A DNA stretch of 64,000 bases from Lepidurus packardi (GCA_023053545.1 JAKZAN010000006.1:11038912-11102911), one strand, 5' to 3'; shown: positions 39,801 through 50,500, counted from the first letter of the stretch. Program-made: numbers and translations. Notes: generated by a model not told the origin, from the letters alone.

Positions 39801-40719
39801 GTCACCGTTCAGACCACTCCCATTATGACCCGTCGCGGCATGTCTCCTGCGCTAATCCAACAAAATCCAGCTTGGGAACCCCAACCTATCAAGCCTCATC
39901 CCTCTCACCCTTCGCCGGCAGTCACCCTCAAGCCAGCGACGCCCCCTGAATTCCTGACCACCGACCCAACCCTCCTCCCAGTCCTCAACGGTCCAGAAGG
40001 CGCCACCATCTCTCGCCAACATTATAGCAGCTATTCTGTTCAAGAAACGCATCAAACTATGATCCAAACGACGCAAACCATCCAAAACCAGGCCCTTCTA
40101 GTCAAAATGGCACCCAAAGCACAGGAAGTTGTCAAACCTAGCCCGGGCCCTGCCCCCAGTCACGTATTTTCCCCGCCAGTCATGCGCCGAGCCTCGCCAG
40201 CCAACTTAGCTCCTTACTCAGGTAATATCGGCCTGTTTCTAACAGAAATTATTTCTCCACAGTTTAGAAATGTGTATAAGAAAAGGTGTAGTTCCCTTTC
40301 ATTTAGATTTTTATATTATATTTTAATAATTTACTTTTTAAACTATTAGATTTTACGAATTTACTAAAATTTGAACTACTTTATTTTTAATAAATTGTTA
40401 TATTTCTTAAACAGATGCGTCCGTAATTTCTTACTACTATTTATAAATCTTGACTAATTGTAGCGTAATGCAATTTGTGTTTTTAAATTTCCCGGATTTA
40501 ATTTTGGTTGGAAGACTACTTCTTAATTTTGAAGATTCGTGTCTTTTATTAAAAAGGGAAATCTGTTATTTTATGCCAGGAAATTGGATGGGCCCTTCTC
40601 TGCTGGACAACGCTTCTAAAAGGAAATCTTTGGCTGACTTCGCGAATTACAATACTGCGCCCCGGGGCTGGAATATGGCTCAAGACTTTTACCGACCAGT
40701 CACTTTTCGTGTGAACTAA
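30849..40719 (+). CDS. Synaptopodin-2-like scaffold protein (muscle/actin), tentative
   Basis: Exons: 30849-30950, 31041-31217, 31406-31474, 32219-32674, 32867-32914, 34462-34567, 35519-35698, 37135-37232 (or to 37220), 37296-37470, 37936-38111, 38176-38581, 38685-38750, 39178-40221, 40580-40719; about 1080 codons, all phases consistent. The Ser/Thr/Glu-rich N-terminal third is followed by EEQVDLARQISQSL, SKGQSMYVKRRNRSLKWIHE, KGKGAALFAKRKEKSEKWV, KLIKSPWDAALEDGTVDGAF, three 28-residue repeats, and a C terminus APRGWNMAQDFYRPVTF. The two (L/M)(F/Y)xKRxxxSxKW motifs and SPWDAALE resemble the synaptopodin/SYNPO2 group and its arthropod relatives, which are Z-disc and actin scaffolds. It is largely disordered, with no enzyme domain. 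One further exon may lie between 32914 and 34462 (see the findings). Two TTAA MITEs sit in introns. Structure is firm from exon 6 onward; the identity is an inference. Confidence 0.75.
31560..32150. mobile_element. TTAA-flanked MITE, copy 4 (intron 3 of the synaptopodin-like gene)
   Basis: It starts TTAAGGCTCCCGTATACC and ends AAGGTATACGAGAGCGTTAA. TTAA stands at both borders and the termini are inverted copies of the family terminus. The interior is not obviously like copies 1-3, so it is a second subfamily or a carrier of unrelated filler. It has no open frame of note. Confidence 0.65.
33165..33317 (-). other. Unidentified small reading frame in intron 5 of the synaptopodin-like gene
   Basis: On the minus strand, after a possible acceptor (CAAAG at 33318-33322), the frame reads VGKPGIETGLTRFGRTGGG, then VRFFCANYIPEIEKQTLVGD, and ends at a TAA (33165-33167) after about 50 codons. 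The composition looks like real protein, perhaps the last exon of a small nested gene, but I see no ATG in frame and no upstream exon, and I do not recognise the family. It may be a chance frame or a pseudogene. Confidence 0.3.
37621..37876. mobile_element. TTAA-type MITE, copy 3 (truncated, intron 9 of the synaptopodin-like gene)
   Basis: It begins TTAAGACTCACGTATACC and then follows the interior of copy 2 closely (GCCTTGCGTAAGAAAGTAAG, GATAGCTAATTAC.GGCAAAG, TTCGGAACA.GATTAC). Similarity stops near 37876, and no right terminal repeat is found before the next exon, so the right half is missing. Confidence 0.75.
39474..39720 (+). repeat. Three coding tandem repeats of 84 bases
   Basis: Three nearly identical units, starting at 39474, 39558 and 39642, each encode TSPALQALLEREVRP followed by a (R/H)(V/A)KETxxDHV segment, 28 residues per unit. 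A more divergent unit (RPNLQALLEKEFLP) precedes them. The high DNA identity suggests recent in-frame duplication or ongoing homogenisation. Confidence 0.95.
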
Positions 40720-40736
40720 ATTATATCGTTATAGAA

Positions 40737-40742
40737 ATAAAC
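40737..40742 (+). terminator. Poly(A) signal AATAAA of the synaptopodin-like gene
   Basis: A canonical AATAAA lies 18 bases after the stop codon (TAA at 40717-40719). The position is close but possible, and there is no other clear signal nearby. Confidence 0.4.
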
Positions 40743-41269
40743 TACCACGCAATCTTTTGGATTCCCTTCACTTTCTGCCTGGGAATACTTATGAGATAAA
40801 GGCCCGCATTTGGATTTCGAAAAACGCAATGAACCCCGGTGTGTTAATTTTTTTTCGTTATATGACATTAAAAATGCGAGTCACAATAATTACCTGGCTT
40901 TTGATTTCGTGTGCTAGTTGGTTCTTTTGGTTTAGTGCCCAACTGTCAGTCACTGCCTTGTGTGGGTGTTTTATTCTTTGCTCTTGTCTTAATCATTACT
41001 GTTAAGGCGTGCCTTATGATACCAGCTCAGCAAGTGACAATAAAAGGTTTAGAACGAAATGGATTTCACAGCTAATTTCAGAATTTAAAAGCGTAGAACG
41101 AGCGGTTTCTGTATTTTTGGGGGGAGAGAGGTCAATTTACTTCGTGATTAAACAGCTCAGTAGAGGATAAAAACCTAGTTTAGAAAAGGTGAAGACAAAC
41201 TGGAATGTTCACAGATGAACATAGGAAAATCCAAGCTAAAGAACTGTGGATTTCGGGAACATTCCTTCG
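40743..41269. other. Convergent 3' flanks of the synaptopodin-like gene and RanBP1
   Basis: No coding signal. TTTATT at 40970-40975 would be AATAAA for the minus-strand RanBP1 transcript, about 300 bases past its stop. Confidence 0.4.
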
Positions 41270-43129
41270 CTATTTTTCAACCCCTTGCTGGTCTTCCACT
41301 TGCAAGTGGCTTAGTTGTTGGCTGAGTGCAACGTCCTCGACTAACGGGGCTGAACTTTCAACCTCCTCGGTCATACCTTGAAGGTCAGTGTTATCGGTTT
41401 CTCCGTTGAGATTGACCCGGTTGGCTACAATTATTCTTGCTTCTTCGAAGACTTCCTTAAATTTCTGAGCGTCTATGCGGTACATATGGATTAGGAATAA
41501 ATAATTAACAAGGCCATAGATTCTTACTTTCGGCATTAGCAAATCTGGCAGCCAACATTTCAGCTTTTGGCGTCTCATCTGCGTAATCCAATGCCACACT
41601 CCACACCCAAGCTCGATCACTGTCACAATTGGGTTTAAGCTCCATTAAAGGGTCAACTAAACAGGAAATAATTCAAGTCATAACACGTTTTCGTGACCCA
41701 TTTAATTTAACTGTCTTTCTTGGCGTTAACAGAAATTCGACTAAAGGAACTTTTTGGATTAGAACAACGAATGCAAAGTCTATGGGTCAAATCTATTGCC
41801 CGTGTCTCCAATGTGAACGGTGATCTGCTTCTACGTTTCCCAATTCGCTTTATTTAAATCTAGCTACGTTCTATAGCCCGCGAAGTTTGAAAAATACAAA
41901 GGCAAGCCGGGAAAAAGAAATCGCGCTTTTCCCGTTTTGATAGCTTTTTGTCTTGGTAAGCATGCTCAAGTCTTTCGTTTTTTGAATTATTACAAATTAT
42001 CCAAGTAACATTTTCTAAAACTGAATATTTTTTTTCGGAGGTTGGAGTTTAAAAAAGGGTTGCAGAAGTGCTGAATTCTGAAGAAGGTTGAACAAAGTTC
42101 ATTAACAAAGTTGAAAGTTTTGAATACCAGTCATGCACAATGTCATTAGCTTTAAAGGTGTTCTTAACTTGCCAAATAATTATAACTAATTCAGAAGCAG
42201 TCCAACATTCATTCTAAGCTTCTTATCAAGGAACTGACTAAAAGTATGTCGCTGTGAATGATAAAAACCAGACCAAGAGAGTTCGTTTCGAAACATACTA
42301 GAATATTATACAAGTCATTAGCATGGAAACCGCCAATAGCCGTGAATTGAGACAAGTTTTTAAACGAGCTAAATCTAGTATGGATGTTTTATCATTTCTC
42401 ATTGTCTTTTCGCTTAACGAAACTCGATTCTTCTTGGCTGAATAAGGAAAAACGGTAAAGGAAGAATGAAGAACCGGTATAAGAAAATGCTTATTGAAAG
42501 GCGAAACAAAGTACCCAATTATGAAACCCACAAAAATGATTCCATATCAAACGGACGGCGTGAGACGAAATAACATCCAGTAGTAATGTAGTACATCTTT
42601 AAAAATTACTCAACTTGATTTCATACCAATTCCGTTAAAAAATCAAGGATTACCATAATGGTTTGCGCAAATTTTAAGCGTCTTATCCCGTCGCATGACA
42701 AGGCGTATCGAATTACGTTCCTTGTGCCATAATAGCTTAAGATCTCCAGTGCCTCGTTCTTTCCACGCAGGAGGGTCTTCTGATTTATCAAACCTGAACA
42801 ATTTAGCTCTCCTGCAACACATGAAAGCATATTAAATACTGCATGATCAAGTGTGTTCAAGTATAGGCAACTGCATGTTTGCTTGAATCCCTGCCTTACA
42901 TTTTGATCATTTCTTCTTCATCTTCCTCTAGCGTGCTAACGTGGGTTTCTGGTAGGTAAATAACAGGCGGGTAATATGGATCGTGCTCGGGATCCTCTTC
43001 GACGTCGCTTCCATGTTCCTCGTTATCTTCATGAGTATCATTCTGGTCGAGATTAGGCGGCAAATCATCCTTATAATAGAGATAATATGAAAGAAATCAA
43101 GCTACTTATTTAGTTACTTTTGTTGGCAT
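41270..43129 (-). CDS. RANBP1: Ran-specific GTPase-activating protein / Ran-binding protein 1
   Basis: Exons in transcription order: 43129-43118 (MPTK only), 43069-42900, 42811-42654, 41656-41528, 41472-41270; 223 codons. An acidic N terminus leads to [20 protein letters not shown], then the Ran-binding domain (about residues 45-165): [52 protein letters not shown], then [13 protein letters not shown]. The C-terminal tail is Glu-rich. RanBP1 binds Ran-GTP and stimulates RanGAP, releasing cargo after nuclear export and acting in spindle assembly. The phases of all four introns agree. The first coding exon is very short (12 coding bases), and an alternative start is possible but not needed. It is divergent from TRMT2A, with 310 bases between the start codons. 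Confidence 0.93.
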
Positions 43130-43439
43130 GATTTCTAGCTACGTATAGGAATATCGGGCTAATTAAATGCAGGAACAATAAGATCAGACAAATAAAAAAC
43201 AACTTTGGAAAGTTAGTTAGGAATACTTCCGTATCAACTTTTTTGCGCCACTTACTGGACCACACTCTATTCCCTTACTTCGAATTAAGTCGCATGGTGG
43301 CGATACAAGCTAGAGTTGACGTATAGTTTTACCAGCGGTGCCTTTAAAAATTCCTCAAAAACAACATAAAAAGAGGACTCAAATCAAAGAAAAATATTAC
43401 TCCTCGACTTAAAGAAGTAAACTTAAACCTCTGTAAAAA
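43130..43439. promoter_or_regulatory. Presumed bidirectional promoter, RanBP1 / TRMT2A
   Basis: The two divergent start codons are 310 bases apart, so both promoters and 5' UTRs must fit here unless an upstream non-coding exon exists. I see no TATA box suited to either start. GGTGGCGATACAAGC near 43297 and TTTTGCGCCACTTACTGG near 43243 are the only non-AT-rich blocks. The shared promoter is inferred from spacing. Confidence 0.6.
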
Positions 43440-45721
43440 ATGTCAACAGATGATGGAGTTCAAGCAGAGAAAATGACCGAAACTAGTCCAGTTTCACACG
43501 ATGTAGGTAACCCGCCGCCTGCCAATGCCATGCTGTGTGAAATGTTAGCGACAGAATCTTTATCCGAGGACAAAAACACATCTGTGAATGAAGATGTGTA
43601 TTCCTATTTGGACAGGAATGAGTTTTCGTCTGAACGCTTTAAAATCGAAGTTTCAGGCTTACCCAAATATTATGGCATAGGAGTAAGTATTATTAATCGT
43701 ATTATTAACTCGTTTAACAGTATGGAAATCTTTATAGCAATTCAAAAAATATCTCAACAAGCTTGAAATAAACGCTCATAAGATTAAACCAATCGGAAAT
43801 AGCTGCATGTTTATTGGATTCCGCAGCGACGAAGAAAGGCAAGATGCGATGACCAAAATCCAGGCCAATACATTTAAATCCCATTCAATCACAGTGAAGG
43901 TAACCAACTTTTATCTCAGCCCACTCTGTTCAGTAATTTGAAACGTGCTTTCAGCTGGCCAAAGCTATGGCTGATCCTATGTCCAAGAGAAAGAACATGG
44001 ACAAACGCCAGGACGAACCAAATAAAAAAACCAAAACCGACGACCGTCCTATTGAAGAAAGGATTCGTGAAGCTACTCTACCTCTTCACCATTTGCCTTA
44101 TGAAGAACAAGTAAAGTTTGAAGAGTTTACCAATTGTAGCCTTAGAAATAACCTCCCTTTGTAATGTTGTAGTTGAAAACCAAGCATAAAACGATGCTTC
44201 AGACGTTAAAAGGCGTAACCCAAGAAATCAGAAATGCGAACCCTAACCTCCGCCAACATATCAAACAAGAAAGCGAGAAAAACGAAGGTTTAATCTGCCG
44301 TTTAGAGCCTTATAAGCCTTCACCAGCCGTAGAAGGTTACCGTAACAAATGCGAGTTTACTGTTGGTATGAATTTATCTTTGAAACTCTTGAAATTATCA
44401 TAATTGGCCTCTTAATTAGGAACCAACCCCGATACGGAGGAGTTGACGGTAGGGTTTCGCGCCAGTACTTACAAATCGGGGTCTAACGCAGTCGGACCAG
44501 TCGAACACCTCCCACATCTACCTGAGGCAATGAAAAAGGCGGTTATGGTGAGTTCTTAGGAGGCAATTAGAACTTGCTGTCATTTTCTATCCAATTAAAG
44601 GTGACGCAAACATATATGCGGAGCTCCGGCAAAGCTGCCTTTGACCCTAAAGACCATACAGGGTATTGGCGAGTGGTGACGGTCCGTACTACACGGTTAA
44701 ATGATGTCATGGTCATAGTTGTCATCCATCCGCAATCGATGACCGATCAACACATTGAAGACTTGAAAGCGGACTTCAAGCAATGGGTAGAGGTGGGTCC
44801 GGCCAAAGGTGTTGTTACTAGCCTCTACTTCCAGTACTACACGAATAAGTATAAGCAGAAATCTTACCTTGTTCTCTTTTTTGTGGTTCAAAATGCCGTA
44901 ATAGTTGCCTTACTTTAGGAAATCTGGAGAAGATCCGCCGTTGCTGTTAATCACTGGCCCTTCGTCGATCCATGAAAAGTTATTCGACTTGAAATTCGCT
45001 ATTGCGCCGACAGCGTTTTTTCAAACCAATACTGCTGCTACTGAAGTACTTTACAGTTTGATTGGAAAAATGGCTGAAGTGGATCAAGATACCTGTCTTC
45101 TTGATGTTTGTTGCGGTACTGGCACGATTGGTATTTCGCTGGCAAAAGTAGACAGTTGTTAAGTTGATTTAAAAATTTAGTTAAACGCCATTGCGTATTA
45201 CGTGAGTTTTGTTTTGTCTTTGGTAGAAATGTGGACAAGTTGTGGGTATTGAATTGATTTCCCAAGCAGTGGAGAATGCGAAAGCTAATGCGGAGACAAA
45301 CGGGTTAAACAACAGCGAGTTTTTGGCGGGAAAAGCCGAAGATCTGATGTCTTATGCGTTGAGCAGAGTTAAACAAAGCAAAGTTGTAGCTGTGATAGAC
45401 CCTCCTCGCGCTGGAGTCCGTAAGTTTGGGTTTAAACGGTAGACAATGTTCTCAAGAGCTTCATATGGATGTTTTGTTTCAGTACCCAAATGCACAATTG
45501 CTCTACGCCAAGATTCGCGGCTCCGGACACTCGTTTTCGTCTGTTGTGATGCGAAAGCGGCAAGTAAAAGTTTGGTGGATTTGTGCCGAGCAGAATCCAA
45601 TACTTATAAAGGGGAACCTTTTGTGCCTATCAGTGCCGTGCCTCTAGACATGTTTCCCCATACACCCCATAGTGAACTGGTCGTGTTATTCAAACGCCAG
45701 TCTACACTGTCTAAGGAATAA
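43440..45721 (+). CDS. TRMT2A: tRNA (uracil-5-)-methyltransferase homolog A
   Basis: Exons: 43440-43682, 43738-43899, 43955-44110, 44173-44365, 44420-44547, 44601-44848, 44919-45147, 45227-45419, 45483-45721; 596 codons, near the usual 600-odd of the animal protein. An N-terminal RRM (FKIEVSGLPKYYGIG, then SCMFIGFRSDEERQDAM) is followed by the RNA methyltransferase core: EGYRNKCEFTVG, the SAM motif LLDVCCGTGTIG (about residue 440), VVGIELISQAVENAK, VIDPPRAG, and a C-terminal TPHSELVVLF. The family makes m5U54 in the T-loop of tRNA. The catalytic-Cys motif, usually SCNP, reads VCCDAKAA here: the cysteine is kept but the next two residues differ. All introns are short (49-79 bases). Upstream neighbour RanBP1 is divergent. 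Confidence 0.94.
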
Positions 45722-45738
45722 AAATTATTGCCGTGGCG

Positions 45739-45744
45739 AATAAA
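45739..45744 (+). terminator. Poly(A) signal AATAAA of TRMT2A
   Basis: AATAAA lies 18 bases after the TRMT2A stop codon, within GCGAATAAAACAAG. The position is close, and no alternative is obvious. Confidence 0.45.
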
Positions 45745-46430
45745 ACAAGTACTTGCAATGCAGTTCTTTAAACGACCTTCTAGTTTAATTGCCATAGATT
45801 TAATTTGTAGGTAGTAAAAATAATTAACAAAAACATTCCTACACCTCTATTAAGAACTCCCGTGTTATTAGTCAACACAGTGTAAAAATTAACTAACACA
45901 TTAATTAATTGGTTTGCTCTTTATTCGGGATTGTTCTCAAATTAATCTGCCCGTATGCAATCCTTTATACAACATAGATCTTCGAAACAACTTGTTCGTC
46001 CCCTTATAAAATAGCTCAGATCCCGCTTATAACCTCCGTTTTTACAGGCCTGGTTCATTTTGAGAGAGATGCAATGAGTGCACTCGAATACGAGCGCAAA
46101 TTTCGCGAGGAACGAGCGCGTTAGCTCGTTTAATTTTTTTTTCGAGCGCGAGCGAAAAGTAATGAGAGCAACCAACATGTTCTCCGGATTTAATGACAAA
46201 CGTATGTACTGTATCCACTGTCAAAACTGACATTGTTCTGTCGCTTTCGAAAAATGAATTTTTCTTTTTTCAGCTAATAGAGTAAAAGAAAGGAATAATC
46301 CTAATTTAACCTAAGCTAACCTAAGATTTATGTAGCATTTGCTCGACTATATGTTTGACAGCCAACATAATAGAGAATCAAAGTTTGAAGCAAGTTCCGT
46401 TGTATTATTGAAAGTTGTAATTCTATTCAA
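45745..46430. other. Intergenic, repeats only
   Basis: No coding signal. It contains a Ser/Arg-like GC-richer island (about 46090-46160, CGCGAGG and TTCGAGCGCGAGCG) and a short TTAACCTAAGCTAACC run near 46305. Confidence 0.45.
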
Positions 46431-46432
46431 TA

Positions 46433-46591
46433 CAGTGAAAACCAATTAACATGAAAATGAAGGGACCGGAATATTTTTTCGTATTAAAAGGATTTCGAAC
46501 TAACAGATAAAAACGACGTTACATACCGTTTGTCCGGACCGGAATTCCATTTTGTGTTAACAGGTTGCTTCGTGTTAAACGGTTTTCACTG
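46433..46591. mobile_element. Pogo/Tigger-like foldback MITE flanked by TA
   Basis: The left end TA-CAGTGAAAACC and the right end GGTTTTCACTG-TA are inverted copies flanked by TA. The arms also share TTAACA/TGTTAA and GGACCGG/CCGGACC blocks further in. The element is 159 bases long and non-coding. TA duplication and CAGTG termini fit Tc1/mariner-superfamily elements. A partial relative is at 251-383. Confidence 0.65.
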
Positions 46592-46707
46592 TAGATGACG
46601 ATTCAACACGAGGGCGAGCCGCTCAACAGGTTCTCCAGTTTCAGAACCCGGAGATAAAAATGACAGTGTGTATCATTGTTGCAAACGTTCTCCGGAAAAA
46701 GAATAAC

Positions 46708-46802
46708 GAATGGGTGTCAGTTGAGTTGAAAATTGGTAGTTGCTAGTTGGATTGGAAATGCTTAGGATAGCTTAGGTTAGGTTAGCTTAGCTTAGATTAG
46801 TC
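46708..46802. repeat. Repeat shared with the window start, with TTAGG-like run
   Basis: GGGTGTCAGTTGAGTTGAAA..TAGTTGGATTGG closely matches bases 1-45, and as there it leads into TTAGGTTAGG/TTAGCTTAG runs. This is a dispersed repeat of unknown class. Confidence 0.6.
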
Positions 46803-47528
46803 GAAGTATGCGTTTTTTTAGGGACAATAGGGAGAACAGAAAAGGGAAAACTACGTGATGAGTTTAAGTTGGTTCTTTTCTAGCTGGAAAAGAAGTTCCG
46901 AGTTGCGCTTTCTTTATCCAAACAAAATAGTCTTATGTGTAACGATTTACACAAAGGACCTTTTCAAAACGATTTTTAAACGGCACTGTAATTTATTTTC
47001 ATACTAATACACAACAAAATTAACAATTATTGCTAAGAGCGAACCAAATCAGTTATAGCAAGGCACGCTTTAAAAAAATCACATCTTCGCTATTAAAAAC
47101 CCGACAAGGCTTGTAGTATGCTCCGTGTCTTAAACTTGTGGGAAGTCACAAATGTAACAATACAAATTATAGGTAATCTAAACAGTCTTGTAAGTATTCG
47201 CCAAAATTCTGGCAAAGCTTTACAGTATGTACAGTTAGGATCTAACTTTGTAGCTCACACACTGCCGTCCAAACGCTTCGAACTCAATTTTTGTTTTATC
47301 GTCAGCTGGTCAATCAAAGACAGGAAAAGCAAAGTATTGCAACGATTTCCCCCATAAAAAGTCCCAAATTAATTAACAATCCGTCTCAAATGCGGTAAAA
47401 AAATTTACTTTTAGTTTTTCTAAGGAATAACAAAATGATAAGTTTTTTTGCAAGACTTTTTAGGATTTGTGATGTATAAAGGCATGATTGGAAGGCACAG
47501 CAAAAAGTTCTGAGTTACTAGCGAAAGT
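46803..47528. other. 3' flank of GIT
   Basis: AT-rich with no recognisable gene. It should include the GIT 3' UTR. Confidence 0.4.
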
Positions 47529-50500
47529 TTACTGGTAAAAAAGCATCAGCTGTTTAGCAGCTTTGGCTATTTCGTACGCCCAATGGAAGACGGGTTGATT
47601 AATCGCATTATTCGCGATTCCTGCTTCGACAGGTTCTCGACTCAAATAGCGGCATTCTTGGTGCAAACGTGTGGCACTGGAGCGCAACTGCTGAACCACA
47701 GCTTTAGCCGGATCATCGGGAGGTATCTAAACCCCCGAAAACGAAGAAAACACACGAAAAAGGACCATTAAACTTTTGCAAAACGAAGTTACTCTTACCA
47801 CGGTCTTTCCAACAGCAGCAATGAAACTTCCGAACCCAAAATTAAGCAATAAATTCTTTCATGTAAACCTTGACTAATCTAACCCAGTCCTGCGACGCGA
47901 AACAGCTTAACCTTTTAATCTAGCTAAATTTCTCCTTTTAATTAAAATGTTCATAGCTTCTTTTCCTTTCTTTTACAATTTCACAACTGTTTTCCCTAGC
48001 AACGCGACAAAAGGATTCCGTATACAAGACGCAAGGACGACGGGCCTCGACAGAAGGACGCCAGGTCCGTAATCTTTTAAGGGACCAATAGAGTGTCAAT
48101 TTCAAAAAGTCTCTACTCATTAGTTAAGCGCCAATGAGATTAGAAAGTGTTTAATCCGTATTAAAAATACGTCACATGGTCAGGTTAGGTTAGGCTTGGT
48201 TAGGTTAGTTTACGTTAGGTTGTTTTAGGCGTCCGGTCGGGTTCCGGAGTCTTTGTGACGTTTTTTTAATACGGCTTGAACACTTTCTAATCTTTTTGGC
48301 GCTTAATCAATGAGTAGATACTTTTTGAACTCGAAATTCTATTGGTCCCTTAAAAGATTATGGACCCGGCGTCCTTACGTCGGGCACACGGAGTCCTTTT
48401 GTCGAGTTGTCCTTGTGTCTACTTCCCTTTTCCAATAATAAGCAGCAGATCTTTACTTAATCCTTATTTTTTTTTTAAATTTAGTATTCGAAAATTATAT
48501 TTAAGCTTTAATTAATTTAAGCGAAAATTACTATTTAAGACAATCATCCCGTATTACGATGCATATTACGTTTTCGGAATGCATCCTAACTTTCTTTTGT
48601 GTTTAATTGGTTCCTAAGCTGCTTCTAAAATAAGTAGCAATAAATACTTTCCCTTCCGAGATTATAAACTACAAAAGATGGATAGTTCATGTCGCAGTGC
48701 TTCGAAAGTTCAATATCAAGAAGGCTCACGTGTTGGAAGAGAGAAACCATAGCCGAAACGGCCGTTTCGATGCGTTCAGCACACACGTCCAGGTTCTCCA
48801 TGCGTTTATCCTGTACGCTCTTCATTAGTTCTTGAATTCGCTTGGTAATCCACTCAGTTTTCCGAATAATGTCGTCCAAAGACGGAGAAGCACTTGAATG
48901 AAAGACGTGGGTTGAGCCAGAGCTTCCCCCCATTCTACTGGACCCAGGGCGTGGGTGTTCATTCTAACATGAATAACATAAATAAAAATCTTAAAAAAAA
49001 AAATTTCCCAAGAGGACAGTAAATGCTTACGAAGCTTCCATAACTTGTTCCCGGGATGGACGAGGTGGTCTGCATTGACCTATTGGGAGCAGTTTTATAC
49101 CCTTCTCTGGGTTCATACATGCTAAAAGGACGTTGAGAGGCTCTGGGCGAACGTAAGGTTACGCCGTCTTCGGTATTACTGCCCCCAGCAGCTCCTTTTG
49201 CTTCAGGAAAGCTCGAAAAGGACAGCTGGTTCGGCAAGGGTCTAGTTTCAGGCCTGGCATGCACAGACGGAGGTGGCAAAACGCTCTTGTTTTCCAAATT
49301 GAACGGTTTGGGTGCACTGGGTTGGGAATCTAAGCCGTTTGGTACGTTGTTCTTTAACTGGGCGTTTTCTTGGACCAACTTCTGGACTAAAGTTTGCAGC
49401 AAGCTGATTTGCTGCTGCATATTCGTGTTGCTGTTGAGCAGCTCTTGCATACGACTGTTGGAGAGGCACAACTGCTGCTTTATGTCCAGGTAGGTATCAA
49501 CCGAAATGGCATTAGGAACAATCCCTTGCTAAAACGATAAAAAATTTGACGATAGCAAAATAAATAGTGGTGATTTAAGTTTTTTTTCTTTTTACTTTTA
49601 TAGGAGGAGAAAGCACGAGAGGCTTGCTTTCTTGATGCTCGACGACTGCATAATCGTCTTCGGATGCTACGCTATCGTAGAGTGGTTCATCGTCGGAAAT
49701 CTCGGACTTACGTATCGAGATTCCAGACTGGATATGCCCAGAAAATTGTCTGCGTTTAGCTTCGGTGAGGACGTCAATGACTAAGGTGGCCAGTTCGCGG
49801 GCGTTAAAGCGCGCCAACTTTTGCCTGCCTTGGTTACGGGTGGTTGACAACTCGGGGTTGACGGGCAGAAAAGGCACGTTGCACCGCTCAGCAGGCGACA
49901 AGTGAGGATTTTGGGACGCAAGCCAAACGCTTTCCGTTTCCCTTCGATCAATGTCGTCGTACAAGTCCAGTGCCAGCTCCTCAAACAAGTGGTTTGAAAG
50001 CTAGAAAAATGAAAAAAGCCCAAACTAATTTAGTAGCCTTTTCGGTCTCTATTTAGTAGCCTTTTCGCTCTCTATTTCCCCAACAAAGAAAATAAAAATA
50101 AAACATGGCAAAAAATACCTCTTTCAGCTTTTTTCGAGCCCCTTTAGCCAATTCAGACGTCACATCGACAGCGTCCGCCTTCTCGGGAATGACGTAGTGC
50201 TGTCCGTGACTGTGATCAGGCTTTCGGCCACAAAGGAAGATAGACAAACGATCAGTTAACTCGTATTGGCTTTCAACCAATCGCTCAGCTATCTCGTTTA
50301 AACCAGCGTCTCTATCATTCAAACACAATTATGTCGGTTTTTAAATCCGGTACTTTAGTCTCTTTACTTTGCATGCGTGATAGGCGTTTTACCCTGAGCG
50401 TCAGGAAAGGCAGGGTCAGCTCCATACACAAGCAATAACTCCACTTGGGATGCTTGACCGGCCCAGGCAGCTACATGTAAAGGACAAGTGCCTTTATCCT

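Noticed and set aside
40416..40445. Alternative acceptor (AACAG then ATGCGTCC) that would end the synaptopodin-like protein with DASVISYYYL
   Set aside because: The acceptor at 40579 instead gives a long conserved-looking C terminus (NTAPRGWNMAQDFYRPVTF), so the earlier one is probably unused or a minor form.
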